Shown: positions 9,050 through 18,978, counted from the first letter of the stretch. The stretch: DNA of 64,000 nt from Pseudomonadota bacterium (GCA_023423695.1 JAFAFA010000079.1:405605-469604); one strand, 5' to 3'. The notes: generated from the letters alone by a model not told the origin. Translations and numbers: made by a program.

Positions 9050-9160
9050 AGCGGATTGCAATCCGCTTTGGACCGCGACGGCGGTCCCGGCCGCTCATGC
9101 GGCCGAAGCCTGACCGGCGAATGAGGTCATGTGACTCGAAAGCGAATGCAAATTCGCCTT
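9049..9160. repeat. cluster of four perfect or near-perfect hairpins (REP-like)
   Basis: This gap between two convergent genes is filled with palindromes. A perfect 20-bp palindrome lies at 9049-9068 (AAGCGGATTG and its complement). A 6-bp stem with a GACG loop is at 9071-9086. A 7-bp stem with a TCAT loop is at 9088-9105. A 6-bp GCGAAT/ATTCGC stem is at 9142-9157 with AAG/CTT flanks. The first and last share the AAGCG...CGCTT theme. The array may act as a bidirectional terminator or be a REP/MITE remnant. Confidence 0.7.
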
Positions 9161-9165
9161 AGAAC

Positions 9166-11250
9166 TCAGCGGATTTCCACGGTGGCGCTGTCGCTGCGTC
9201 CGTCGGCGTCGAGCACGGTGACGCGGACCAGCCCCGGACCGTCCGGCCGCCACACCACCTCACGCGCGATGGGCGATTGGGCGATCCGGCGCCCGTCGAT
9301 CAGCCAGGACAGCGGCCGTCGGCCGCCGGTTGCGGTCAGGGTCATCGGCTCCCCCTTCCCGTCCGGCCCAAGCGCCTCCAGAACCATGTCGCTGACCGGG
9401 AAGGTCAGGCGAAGACGGTCGCTCTGGCGGGGACCGGCAATCTCTGCATCACCCGGACGCAGGCGGCGCAGGAGTTCCGGCGGCGTCTCGGTGCGCACCG
9501 GGCCGGCGGGGCGGCCACGCTCGGCCGGAAGACGGTCGAACACCTCGAACAGCAGTGGAGCCGCCGTGTTGCGGCCGTAATGGTCGGGACTGGGCGTGCC
9601 GTCCGGACGGCCGACCCAAACGCCGACCGTATAGCGCCCGGTGACGCCGAAGGCCCAGGCGTCGCGGAAGCCATAGCTGGTTCCGGTCTTCAGCGCCACC
9701 GGCCCGCTGCCGCGCAGTTCCTGCGCCTGCACCACGCCCGGCGGTGGCGGAGAGCCTTCCAGGATCGCCCGAACCTGCTGCGCCGCCGTGGCAGACAGCA
9801 GCCGGTGTTCCGCCCCGTTGCCTTCCTCCCTGGTCGCGCGCAACGGTGCGACCAGCCCGTCGCGGGCAAGCCCGGTGTAGAGCGCCGTCATGTCCCACAG
9901 GCTGATCGACGCCCCGCCCAGGGCCACCGGCAGGCCCGGCAGCGCCGTGCCGCGGGGCAGCACGAGCCGCGCACCGGCCCGCCGCAGTGCGTCGGCGAAT
10001 CTCAGCGGCCCCACCCGGTCGAGCACCAGAACCGCCGGCACATTCAGCGAGCGTTGCAGCGCCTCCATCACCGTCAGGTCTCCGGTGAAGCTGCGGTCGA
10101 AATTGCGCGGCGCCCAGTCGCCGAAGCGGGTGGAGACGTCGGCGATCTGCGTCAGCGGATGGATGATGCCGTCGTCGAAGCCCAGCCCATAGATGAAGGG
10201 CTTCAGCGCCGATCCCGGCGATCGCACCGCCCGCACCATGTCGATGGGCCCCTGCCGCGTCTCGTCCAGCGCATTGGGACTGCCGAGATAGGCCAGCACC
10301 GACCGGTCGCGGTTGTCGACCACCAGCACCGCCAGTCCGGCCTGCGGGTTCAGCGTCTCCGCCGCCCTACGACCCAGCGCCTCGACCGCCTGTTGCAAGG
10401 TGCCGTCGATGGTGGTGGCGATCTCCGCCCGGCCGGGATTGGCGCTGCGCAGCCGGTCGGCCAGATGCGGAGCCGAGGCCGGCAGCGGTAGCCGTGCCGA
10501 CGGCACCGGCAGCGACTTCGCCTCCGCCACCGCCTTGGGCGACAGGGCGCTCGCCTCCGCCACCCGGTCGAGCACTTTGTCGCGCGCCGCCTGCGCCCGC
10601 TCCGGGTAGCGGTCGGGCCGCAGCCTGGACGGCGACTGCGGCAGCGAGACCAGCAACGCCGCCTCCGCCGCGTCCAGTTCCACCGGCGATTTGCCCAGCA
10701 GCATCAGCGAGGCCGCGCGAATGCCTTCGATGTTGCCGCCATAGGGGGCGAGCGTCAGGTACATGCCGAGGATATCGCGCTTGCCGTAACGCCATTCCAA
10801 CTGCGCCGCCCGCGCCGCCTCGATCAGCTTTGCGGAGAAGGTGCGCGGACGCGGCTCCAGCAGGCGGGCGACCTGCATGGTGATGGTGGAAGCGCCGGAG
10901 ACCACCCGCCCCGCCCCCAAATTCTGTGCCGCCGCCCGCAGCACCGCCAGCGGATCGACGCCGGCATGGCTTTCGAACCGCCGGTCCTCATAGGCCAGCA
11001 GCAGCTCGACGAACAGAGGCGACACGTCCTCGACCGTCGCCGGCAGACGCCATGCCCCCGCCCCGTTGGTGAAGACGCGCAGCGGCTGGCCCTTGCGGTC
11101 GGTGACCGTCACCGACAGATCGGCCAGCCGGTCCAGCGGCGGCGGGAACAGCCGGTCGAGCGCGAGCGTCGTGCCCATCAGGACGGCGACGCCCGCTGCC
11201 GCTACGCTCGCTCGCCGGATCCAACGCTGCCGGAACCAACCCCGCGCCAA
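9166..11250 (-). CDS. pbpC: penicillin-binding protein 1C
   Basis: Predicted 694-residue bifunctional peptidoglycan synthase, anchored by one N-terminal transmembrane segment. The glycosyltransferase 51 domain shows EDRRFESHAGVDP. The transpeptidase domain has SALK (SxxK, in RSPGSALKPF), SLN (SxN) and KTGTSYGFRDAW. A C-terminal Ig-like BiPBP_C domain closes the protein. The start is a TTG at 11250, 3 bp after the stop of the alpha-2-macroglobulin gene. The pairing of PBP1c with bacterial alpha-2-macroglobulin is a known arrangement thought to guard the periplasm and repair the cell wall. Confidence 0.93.
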   Translation of the reverse strand: MARGWFRQRWIRRASVAAAGVAVLMGTTLALDRLFPPPLDRLADLSVTVTDRKGQPLRVFTNGAGAWRLPATVEDVSPLFVELLLAYEDRRFESHAGVDPLAVLRAAAQNLGAGRVVSGASTITMQVARLLEPRPRTFSAKLIEAARAAQLEWRYGKRDILGMYLTLAPYGGNIEGIRAASLMLLGKSPVELDAAEAALLVSLPQSPSRLRPDRYPERAQAARDKVLDRVAEASALSPKAVAEAKSLPVPSARLPLPASAPHLADRLRSANPGRAEIATTIDGTLQQAVEALGRRAAETLNPQAGLAVLVVDNRDRSVLAYLGSPNALDETRQGPIDMVRAVRSPGSALKPFIYGLGFDDGIIHPLTQIADVSTRFGDWAPRNFDRSFTGDLTVMEALQRSLNVPAVLVLDRVGPLRFADALRRAGARLVLPRGTALPGLPVALGGASISLWDMTALYTGLARDGLVAPLRATREEGNGAEHRLLSATAAQQVRAILEGSPPPPGVVQAQELRGSGPVALKTGTSYGFRDAWAFGVTGRYTVGVWVGRPDGTPSPDHYGRNTAAPLLFEVFDRLPAERGRPAGPVRTETPPELLRRLRPGDAEIAGPRQSDRLRLTFPVSDMVLEALGPDGKGEPMTLTATGGRRPLSWLIDGRRIAQSPIAREVVWRPDGPGLVRVTVLDADGRSDSATVEIR

Positions 11251-11253
11251 TCG

Positions 11254-14200
11254 TCACTCCGCCGGATGGACCGTGATCCGCCCGGTGTTCTGACGGGCGA
11301 AAAAGCGCGGTTTGTACATGTCCTCCACCGTCGCGCCCGGCAGTTCATAGGTGCCGGGGGTGATGGCGCGGACGATGAAGGCCAGCTTGAAGGTCTGCTG
11401 GTCCTCCGTCAGGTCCACCGCTGCGACATAGCGGTCGTCGCGCGCTTCGGCCGTGCGGGTGTAGCTGAGGTCGCCCAGCCACTGCATCTCCTCCGGCGTG
11501 CCGCCACCCAGCTTGGCGTTCTCGATCTCCCAACCGGCGGGCAGCGCATGGGTCACGATGCCCTGGTGGAACAGCTTGGTGTTCGCCTCGCCCTCCAGCA
11601 CCACGACGAAGACGTCGTTCTGCTTGATGCCGTCGAGGTTCAGCACCTCGCCCTTGCGGGTGAAGAAGTTTCGCTTGATGCGCAGCCCTTCGCGCGCCGC
11701 CGGTTGCGGCGCCACCGGAACGCCGGACAGCGACACCGCCTGCCACACCGCCGCCTTGCCGGCATTGGCGACCGGGATGCCGGCCTTCAGCTGGGCCAGC
11801 GTCGGGGTCAGGTCGACCCTCGCGCCGTCCTTCTTCGCACCGCCCAGCGTCACCTCCACCTTGGCCGGCGCGCCGCGCAGCAGCGCGTCGGCGGCCAGCA
11901 CCGACCATGCCTTTTCCTGCGTGTTGGTGCGGTTGGCGGCGGTGGCCGAGGCCGGGAGACGGTCGATCAGCGCCGGGATGCGGTTGCCCGCCATGTTGAC
12001 CTCGGTCATCAGCGCCACCAGCGCGGCGGAATCGCGGACGGTGGAGCCGTAATCGACATGCCATTCCTCGCGCGCCAGATGGCCGACCGCGCTGTCGAAG
12101 GCGCTGGACGCCCGCTCCTGGTCGCCCATGCGGGCCAGAGCCGCAGCCAGCTGCCCCTTGGCGAGCGGCGTCGGCAGCTTCTCCAGCGCGGTATCGTGCA
12201 AGTAGCGCGCCGGCCCCGGCAGCGACACGCCGGCCAGGGCCAGCGTGTGCAGGGCATAGGCGCGAACCGCCAACTCGTTCGGCTCCGTCGCGCTGGCGAT
12301 GGCGCGCTGACGCAGCCAAGACAACGCATCGGTCAGCGGCTTGTCCGGCACCGCCTCGCCCTTCTGCTTGGCGCGCACCAGGAACTCGGTGGCGTAGGCG
12401 GTCAGCCAGCCATCGGCCTCGTCATGGGCACCCCACAGGCCGAAGGCGCCGTCGAAGCGCTGCTTGTCCATCGTGCGGGAGATCGCCTGCTGGACGCGGG
12501 CCTCCAGCCCATCGTCGGGCTTGCGGTCCTTGCCCAGCGCCAGCTCCACATCGCGCACCACCAGCAGCGGCAGGGCGCGGCTGACCGTCTGTTCCAGGCA
12601 GCCATATGGATAGCGGTCGAGCGCCCGCAGGATGCCTCCGACATCGAAGGGCGGCGCGGTGGTGAAGCTGGCCGACCAGTTGGTCGTCCCCGGCAGATAG
12701 GTCGCCAACTCCGCCCCGTCGAAGCGGACGCTCTCGCCGGGCGCGATCTGGCGGGTGACGAACTGGGTCTCCACCGCGCGGGCCGGGCGGACGGTGATGC
12801 CGTATTCGTGGCTCAGCGCCAGATTTTCCGGCCCCTTCACCGCCACGGCGACATGGCCGATGCCGGCTGCGACACCCTTCAGCGGCACCACCAGCGTCTT
12901 GCGCTCGCCCTTCTCCAGCGGAACCGAGAGGTTCCCGCCCTCCACCGCCACCGCGTCCTGGGCGGTGACCGCCACCTCATAGGTGCCGGCCGCCGCCTCG
13001 ACATTGTGAAGCGACAGCGTCACCCGGCTGTCGTCGCCGGGGGCGAGGAAGCGCGGCAGGATGGCGTCGGCCACCAGCGGATCGCGCACCGTCACCGGTC
13101 CGGCGGCGGAGCCGACCCGGCCGCGGCTGTAGGCCACCGCCATTAGCCGAAGCTCGCCGTTGAAGTCAGGCACGTCGAAACCGATGCGGGCGGTGCCGTC
13201 GGCGCCGACCTTCACCGGGCCCTGGAACAGCGACACCACGGTGAAGGGCACCACCGGCAGTCCGGCGCCGCTGGAATCGCCACCCTGGCGCATGGCGCCA
13301 TAGGGGCCGTCGAGCGGGTCGATCAGCCGGCCGTAATCGTCGCGGATGTCCAGCCCCAGCCGGCGCTTGCCGAAATAATGCTTCTCCGGCTGCGGGCTGG
13401 CGAAGTCGGTCAGACGCAGGATGCCCTCGTCCACCGCGGCCAGCGTGACATAGGTGTCCTCTATCGACCCGCCATCCGCGGCGGCCACCTTCACCCCGAC
13501 CTCCAGCCGGCTGCGCGGGCGCATCACCTGCGGCGCGTCCAGCGTGACGGCCAGCGTGCGGACCGACGGATCGACGCCGACCCAGGCGACGCCCATGGCG
13601 CGCACCGGCTGGCGTTCCCGCCCCTTGACCGGCGGACGGTAGGCGGTGGCGGTGACATAGGCGCCGGGCCCCCAGGCGGCATCGACCGGGATCTCCACCG
13701 TCGCCCCCTCGGCCGGGACCGAGATGGTGCGCACGTCGAAGATGCGGTCGGTCGCCACAGTCACCAGCAGCTCGCCGGCGAAGGGCGGAGCGACGCGGAT
13801 GCGGGCAGTCTCGCCGGGCTTGTAGGACTGCTTGTCGGTGGAGACCTGCAGCTTGTCGGGGATGTCGGCAGTCTCATCGCCGCCGGCCCAGCCGGAATAG
13901 AAGCGGTAGGAACTGGCGACGCCCGCCGCCTTGTCCGTCACCTCCAACCGGTAGCGGCCGAAGTCGCGCTTGCCCAGCGCCACCTGCGCCGGCTTGTCGG
14001 CGGCGACATCGACGGTGCCGGACGCCAGCGGCACGTCGCGCACCGTGGCATTGTAGCTGTAACGGCCATCGCGGCGGAACCAGACGAAGGAAACCCGCTC
14101 CTCCACCAATTCCCATTTGATGCCGGGTTTGGCGATGGCGCTGCCGTCCGGTGCCACGGCGACGAGGTCGAAGGCGGCCTCCGCCCCCTCGCCGATGCGG

Positions 14201-16470
14201 CCGTCGGAGAAGCGCGGGCGGAGGCCCAGCGCATGGGTCCTCGGCCGCACCGGCACGCTCACCGACTTGTGCACCGGGCGCCCGCCCGGCTCCGACAGGG
14301 TGACGCGGATGTCGGCGCGCAATGGCTTGCTGGTGTCCGGCACCTCCGGCAACGTCACTGCGACGCGCGATACGCCCTGATCGTCGGTGGTCGGGAATTC
14401 CAGCGGGTCGAGCCGCTCGGTCGGATTGTCCTGCACCCGGCCGAAGCGATAGTCCTTGAAGGCCGGATAGGGCATCGGATCGGGCTTCAGCGCCACCTCG
14501 GCGGTGCCGTCCAGCCCGGCGGCCGGCGGGCCGTAGAGGAAGCGGCCCTGCGCCGTCACCTCGAAGGGTTGCCCCGGCACCAGGATCGGCGCGCTGGCGG
14601 TCAGGTCGAGCGCCAGCTTGACCGGCACGAAATCCTCGACTTGGAACTCGCCGCGTCCGATCGGCTCGCCCTTAGGGTCGCTGTAGACCAGCACCGCCCA
14701 GCCGCCCAGCGGCGCCGTGCGGGTCAGGCTCAGCGGCAGGAAGAAGCCGCCAGCCTCCCGACCCTTCAGGGCGCCGCTGTAATATTCGGTGCCGCTGGGG
14801 CGCAGGACCTTCACGGTCAGCGGGAAGTTGTCCACCGCCTCGGTCTTGTCGTCACGCAGCAGGATCGACAGGTTCACCGTCTCGCCCTGACGGTAGACGC
14901 CGCGGTCGCTGTAGACGAAGGCGTCCATCGGCCCCGGCGCCGGACGCCCGCCGACCCCGCGGTCGCTGAGGTCGAAGGCGGCGCCGGTCAGGTCCTGCAT
15001 GGCGAAATCGGTGCCGAGATATGCCATCACCATCTCGGGCGCATTGCCACCGGTCTTCAGCAGGCCGGGCGCGAAGCGGGCGCGGCCGAACTCATCGGTC
15101 TTGGCGCGGGCCAGTTCGGAGTTGTTGCGGGCAACCAGCGCCACATCCACCCCCGGCAGCGGCTTGGCCGAGCCGAAGGAGCGGGCGAAGACGGTCAGCC
15201 CGTCGGCACCGCGGAAACTGGTCAGGCCGATGTCGGACAGCAGCACCCATTGGGTCGCCAGCGCGTCCCAACGGTCCGAGTCCTCCACGTCATGCGGACG
15301 GGCGGTGACGACATACAGGCCGGCCTTCGGGTCGTCGCCCACCGCCTGCCGGAACGGAATGGCGGCGGTGGTGTCGCGGTTGCGCTCCCCCTTCACGTCC
15401 AGCGAGCCGGACCACACCAGCTCGCCGTTCTCCTGGGCCAGCCGGTCGGCGGAATAGCCTGTCAACTCGTTGAAGATGCTGCCTTCATACTTGTTCGAGA
15501 CGAGCGCGCGGTCGGCGATGCGGTAGACCGACACGTCGAGCCGGTCGGTGTTGACGCTGACCACCGGAATGCCGTCGGCGCCCTTGCGCGGCAGGATATA
15601 GGCGGAGCCGCGGAACGCAGCCATGGACGGCCGGTCGGGCACGCGCACGCGCTGGGTCTCGTCGGCCTTCAGCGCAACGCCGTCCTCGCCGGGCAACCCC
15701 TGGCGCAGTGTGACGGTGTAGCCGTTGCCATGGGTGACGCCGCGCAGGCACAGGCTGTTCTCCCGCGCTTCGAGCGCGGTCTTGGTCGGCGGTTCCACCC
15801 GGACGTAATCGTCGAAGCGTACGCCCTGCTTGCCGCTCAGCCGGTCGGAGAACTGGAAGCAGACGCGCGGGCTGGTGCCCTCCGCGTCGACCGTGACGCC
15901 GGTCATCGCCAGCCCGGCCTTGCGGCGCAGGGCGACGATGCGCTCCTCCAGCTTCGGCGCCTGGGCGTCGAGCGTCGCCGCCTCCATCTTCGGCGCCAGT
16001 TCCTGTATGGATCTCAGCGCCTTGATCGCCTCGTCCGGCTTGCCGAAGGCCTCGTCCATCAGCGTGGCGATGCGCCACAGGATGGCGACGCGTTCCTCGT
16101 CCTTCGGGTTGAACTGGCCGGCCATCACGGCGCTGTGCAGCGCACGATCCTTGTTGGGCGGAGATGCTGCCATCCAGGCCGCACTCAACTCCAGCCAGAC
16201 CGACGGCGAACCGCCGCCCTGGGTGATCGTCTTCTCATAGGCCTGGATGGCACCGGCCATGTCCTTGCGGTCGCGGGCGGCGCGCGCCTGCTTCAGCAGG
16301 TCGGCGATCACCTGCGGCTTCGGCTGCGGCGGCGATTTCAGCAGCAGTCCATTGGCATAGGCACTGGCGTCGGACAGCGCCCCCGGCGGCGTGTAGTCGG
16401 CGCGGACCGGAGTGCCTAGGAAGGCCATCACCACAAGGACCCAGAGCAGCGTCAGCAGCCGTACCATCAT
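11254..16470 (-). CDS. bacterial alpha-2-macroglobulin (thioester-containing)
   Basis: Very large 1738-residue periplasmic protease-trapping protein (YfhM type). An N-terminal signal peptide ends near VRA-D; there is no lipobox cysteine, so it is probably soluble rather than a lipoprotein, unlike the E. coli protein. MG-type beta domains fill the first 1200 residues. The reactive thioester motif GCLEQ is intact near residue 1290, within an alpha-helical domain. Two adjacent ATGs (16470, 16467) are possible starts, with AAGG upstream. It is the first gene of a two-gene operon with pbpC. Confidence 0.93.
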   Translation of the reverse strand: MMVRLLTLLWVLVVMAFLGTPVRADYTPPGALSDASAYANGLLLKSPPQPKPQVIADLLKQARAARDRKDMAGAIQAYEKTITQGGGSPSVWLELSAAWMAASPPNKDRALHSAVMAGQFNPKDEERVAILWRIATLMDEAFGKPDEAIKALRSIQELAPKMEAATLDAQAPKLEERIVALRRKAGLAMTGVTVDAEGTSPRVCFQFSDRLSGKQGVRFDDYVRVEPPTKTALEARENSLCLRGVTHGNGYTVTLRQGLPGEDGVALKADETQRVRVPDRPSMAAFRGSAYILPRKGADGIPVVSVNTDRLDVSVYRIADRALVSNKYEGSIFNELTGYSADRLAQENGELVWSGSLDVKGERNRDTTAAIPFRQAVGDDPKAGLYVVTARPHDVEDSDRWDALATQWVLLSDIGLTSFRGADGLTVFARSFGSAKPLPGVDVALVARNNSELARAKTDEFGRARFAPGLLKTGGNAPEMVMAYLGTDFAMQDLTGAAFDLSDRGVGGRPAPGPMDAFVYSDRGVYRQGETVNLSILLRDDKTEAVDNFPLTVKVLRPSGTEYYSGALKGREAGGFFLPLSLTRTAPLGGWAVLVYSDPKGEPIGRGEFQVEDFVPVKLALDLTASAPILVPGQPFEVTAQGRFLYGPPAAGLDGTAEVALKPDPMPYPAFKDYRFGRVQDNPTERLDPLEFPTTDDQGVSRVAVTLPEVPDTSKPLRADIRVTLSEPGGRPVHKSVSVPVRPRTHALGLRPRFSDGRIGEGAEAAFDLVAVAPDGSAIAKPGIKWELVEERVSFVWFRRDGRYSYNATVRDVPLASGTVDVAADKPAQVALGKRDFGRYRLEVTDKAAGVASSYRFYSGWAGGDETADIPDKLQVSTDKQSYKPGETARIRVAPPFAGELLVTVATDRIFDVRTISVPAEGATVEIPVDAAWGPGAYVTATAYRPPVKGRERQPVRAMGVAWVGVDPSVRTLAVTLDAPQVMRPRSRLEVGVKVAAADGGSIEDTYVTLAAVDEGILRLTDFASPQPEKHYFGKRRLGLDIRDDYGRLIDPLDGPYGAMRQGGDSSGAGLPVVPFTVVSLFQGPVKVGADGTARIGFDVPDFNGELRLMAVAYSRGRVGSAAGPVTVRDPLVADAILPRFLAPGDDSRVTLSLHNVEAAAGTYEVAVTAQDAVAVEGGNLSVPLEKGERKTLVVPLKGVAAGIGHVAVAVKGPENLALSHEYGITVRPARAVETQFVTRQIAPGESVRFDGAELATYLPGTTNWSASFTTAPPFDVGGILRALDRYPYGCLEQTVSRALPLLVVRDVELALGKDRKPDDGLEARVQQAISRTMDKQRFDGAFGLWGAHDEADGWLTAYATEFLVRAKQKGEAVPDKPLTDALSWLRQRAIASATEPNELAVRAYALHTLALAGVSLPGPARYLHDTALEKLPTPLAKGQLAAALARMGDQERASSAFDSAVGHLAREEWHVDYGSTVRDSAALVALMTEVNMAGNRIPALIDRLPASATAANRTNTQEKAWSVLAADALLRGAPAKVEVTLGGAKKDGARVDLTPTLAQLKAGIPVANAGKAAVWQAVSLSGVPVAPQPAAREGLRIKRNFFTRKGEVLNLDGIKQNDVFVVVLEGEANTKLFHQGIVTHALPAGWEIENAKLGGGTPEEMQWLGDLSYTRTAEARDDRYVAAVDLTEDQQTFKLAFIVRAITPGTYELPGATVEDMYKPRFFARQNTGRITVHPAE

Positions 16471-16574
16471 GTCGCCTTACAACCGGAAGCGGGAACGCCC
16501 GGTTATAGCGCCGATAATCAGTCAGTTGCGATAGGCCGAAGCGCCGATGCCACTTCTCGATAGCTTCCAACACT

Positions 16575-16726
16575 CCCTCTCCCGCCCCGGGAGAGGGAAG
16601 GGGGGCGCCGCGAAGCGGTGGGAAGGGCGAGGGGCGATCCAAGGAACCATACGCTTCTGGTTTCCTGGACTACCCCTCACCCTCCCACTTCGTGGGTCCC
16701 CCCCCCTCTCCCGGGGCGGGAGAGGG
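16575..16726. repeat. 152-bp inverted-repeat element with self-palindromic ends
   Basis: The element is bounded by two 23-bp sequences (16575-16597 and 16704-16726) that are exact reverse complements of each other, each built on CCCTCTCC/GGAGAGGG arms. Internal segments GAGGGG...CCCCTC and GGAAACC-like/GGTTTCC-like arms also pair, so the whole can fold as one long hairpin. No transposase is present. It resembles a non-autonomous MITE or REP-type element. A related single hairpin occurs at 27885-27907. Confidence 0.8.
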
Positions 16727-17611
16727 CGTATTCCCCACCGCAACGCGTATGAACGCCCGTTCGGCGATGCTGCGGTAGCGGTCGCGGTGGCGCAGCAGGT
16801 GGAAGGGCCGGGCCGGCAGTTCCAGCCCCTCCAGCGCCACGATCCGTCCGGCAGCCAGATCCTCCGCGACGATCAGGTCAGACAGCACGCTCGCCCCCAC
16901 TCCCGCCAGCAGCGCTGCCCGGATCACCCCGCCACCCGGAAGCGTCATCGCAACATCCAACCCGTCCGGGTCCACCCCCACCCCCCGCATCGCCGCCTCG
17001 AACAGCGCGCGGGTGCCGGAACCGGGTTCGCGCAGGATCCAGCGTCCGGCAGCCAGCGCGCCGCCATCCACCCGCCCCAGTCCAACCCAGGGATGTCCCG
17101 CCCCGACCACCAGCCGCAGCCGGTCGCCCTCGATCGGTTCGCTGACCAGTGCCGGATCGGTCACCGCCCCCTCGGCGATGCCAAGTTCGGCGCGCCCGTC
17201 GCGCACGGCCTCGGCGACCTGTTCGGTGTTGCCGATGGACAAGTCGACGCGAATGCCCGGATAGTCCCCGGCGAAGCGCAGCAGCCGCGGCGGCAGCCAG
17301 TGGTTGCCGACCGTCTGGCTGGCCGCCAGCCGCAAGGCACCGCGCGACAGGCCCGACAGCTCGGCCAGCATGGTGCCGGCTTCTTCCACCTTCGCCAGAA
17401 TGGCGCGGGCCCGACCGTGGAGCAGTTGGCCGGCGGCAGTCAGTTCCACCCGGCGGCCGATGCGGTCGAACAGGCGCAGGCCATGCTCCGCCTCCAGCGC
17501 GGCGATGGCGGCGCTGACCGCCGGCTGCGACAGGTGCAGCACCTCCGCGGCACGGGTGAAGTGCAGCATCTCCGCCACTGTGGCGAAGATGCGCAGCTGC
17601 TCCAGCGTCAC
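16670..17611 (-). CDS. LysR-family transcriptional regulator
   Basis: Predicted 313-residue DNA-binding regulator. An N-terminal winged helix-turn-helix (LEQLRIFATVAEMLHFTRAAEVLHLSQ begins it) is followed by a substrate-binding domain. The start is a GTG overlapping the moeA stop by 4 bp (GTGA), so it is translationally coupled to moeA. The last roughly 18 residues, after VAVGNTP, are encoded by the 152-bp inverted-repeat element, suggesting that insertion replaced the original 3' end. The effector is unknown; coupling to moeA suggests sensing related to molybdenum or anaerobic metabolism. Confidence 0.9.
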   Translation of the reverse strand: MTLEQLRIFATVAEMLHFTRAAEVLHLSQPAVSAAIAALEAEHGLRLFDRIGRRVELTAAGQLLHGRARAILAKVEEAGTMLAELSGLSRGALRLAASQTVGNHWLPPRLLRFAGDYPGIRVDLSIGNTEQVAEAVRDGRAELGIAEGAVTDPALVSEPIEGDRLRLVVGAGHPWVGLGRVDGGALAAGRWILREPGSGTRALFEAAMRGVGVDPDGLDVAMTLPGGGVIRAALLAGVGASVLSDLIVAEDLAAGRIVALEGLELPARPFHLLRHRDRYRSIAERAFIRVAVGNTPSPAPGEGGGPTKWEGEG

Positions 17612-18846
17612 GCGAACAGGCCGGTGAAGGGCAGGAAGTCCACCAGATCGCCCGGATTCACCGCGGTGGCCTCCGCCGGCATGTCGACCAGCCCGTCGGC
17701 CTCCACCATCGAGGTCAGCACGCCGGAGCTGTCGCTGGGAAACTTCACGGCGACCGGGCGGCCGTCCTCGCCACGCTCCAGCCGCGCGCGCAGGAACTCG
17801 CGGCGGCCGGGCTTCTTGGCGAAGGTGAAGCCGGCGACCACCAGGCTGCGCGGCGTGGCGATGCCGGAGGCTCCCGACAGGCGCAGCACCAGCGGCCGGC
17901 CCACCAGCAGGAAGGTCACCATCGCCGACACCGGGTTGCCGGGCAGCCCCAGGAAGGGCGTGTCGCCCACCCGGCCCAGAGCCAGCGGCTTGCCCGGCTT
18001 GATCGCCAGCGTCCACAGGTCGATGGAGCCCAGTGCGTTGACCGCCGCCTTGACATGGTCCTCCTCGCCGACCGACACGCCGCCGCTGGTCACGATCAGG
18101 TCGGCGGTGCCGGCAGCCTCGGCGAGCGCGGCGCGGGTGGCGTCCGGCCGGTCCGGCAGGATGCCGAGGTCGCGCACCTCCACCCCGAGTGCATCGAGCT
18201 GGGCGGCCAGCGTGTAGCGGTTGGCGTCATAGATGGCATGGTCCGGCTTCGGCGTCCCCGGGTCCCGCAGCTCGTCACCGGTGGAGAACAGCACCACCCT
18301 CAGCCGCTTGCGCACCGTCAGGCTGGAACGGCCGACCGCGGCGGCAAGCCCGACCTCCTGTGCCCGCATCCGCTGGCCGGAGTGCAGCACGACGTCGCCG
18401 GACGTCATGTCCTCTCCCGCCGAACGGACGTTGGAGCCCCGCTTCAGCGAGGCGGGGACCAGCACCGCGTCGCCGTCGGTCCGACAATCCTCCTGCATCG
18501 CCACGGTATCGACCCCGGCCGGGACCGGCGCGCCGGTGAAGATGCGCACCGCCTGCCCCGGCCCGACCGTTCCCTCGAACTTCGAGCCGGCCGGCACGCG
18601 CCCGACGATGTCGAGGCGCCGGAACCCCTCCCCGGCATCGGCGGCATAGGCCCAGCCGTCCATGGCGGACACGTCGGCCGGCGGCACATTGACCGGAGCC
18701 ACCACCTCCTGCGCCAGCATGCGGCCGAGTGCTTGGCGCAGCGGCACCTCCTCCGTCCCGGTCACGGCGCCGTATCCCTGCGCGACGCGCGCGACCGCCT
18801 CGTCCAGCGACAGAGGGGTGGGGCCGTGTGCGGAGCAATCGTCCAT
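17608..18846 (-). CDS. moeA: molybdopterin molybdenumtransferase
   Basis: Predicted 412-residue MoeA, which inserts molybdate into adenylated molybdopterin to make molybdenum cofactor. It carries the typical segments VPPADVSAMDGWA, RIFTGAPVPAG, STGDEL, TSGGVSVGEEDH and GLPGNPVSAMV, and is close to the usual length. ATG 18846 (MDDCSAHGPTPLSL) is preferred; an upstream frame to 18921 adds unrelated residues. A sequence matching an FNR/FixK box lies 140 bp upstream, so low-oxygen induction is plausible. Downstream it overlaps the LysR gene by 4 bp. Confidence 0.92.
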   Translation of the reverse strand: MDDCSAHGPTPLSLDEAVARVAQGYGAVTGTEEVPLRQALGRMLAQEVVAPVNVPPADVSAMDGWAYAADAGEGFRRLDIVGRVPAGSKFEGTVGPGQAVRIFTGAPVPAGVDTVAMQEDCRTDGDAVLVPASLKRGSNVRSAGEDMTSGDVVLHSGQRMRAQEVGLAAAVGRSSLTVRKRLRVVLFSTGDELRDPGTPKPDHAIYDANRYTLAAQLDALGVEVRDLGILPDRPDATRAALAEAAGTADLIVTSGGVSVGEEDHVKAAVNALGSIDLWTLAIKPGKPLALGRVGDTPFLGLPGNPVSAMVTFLLVGRPLVLRLSGASGIATPRSLVVAGFTFAKKPGRREFLRARLERGEDGRPVAVKFPSDSSGVLTSMVEADGLVDMPAEATAVNPGDLVDFLPFTGLFA

Positions 18847-18978
18847 TGTCTCGATGTCCTTGATATGGTGGTCCGGGATGGGGTGGTCCGGCGACGTGCC
18901 GGTTCGCGTCGGCTGTCGCACTCGTCCGAAGGAGCGGCTATTTCACGCGATCGGTACCGTCAACTGCAGCGCGCGACC

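Noticed and set aside
13378..16419. About 1000-codon plus-strand frame opposite the alpha-2-macroglobulin gene
   Set aside because: Antisense shadow with biased composition and no recognisable motif; the minus strand encodes an intact thioester protein.
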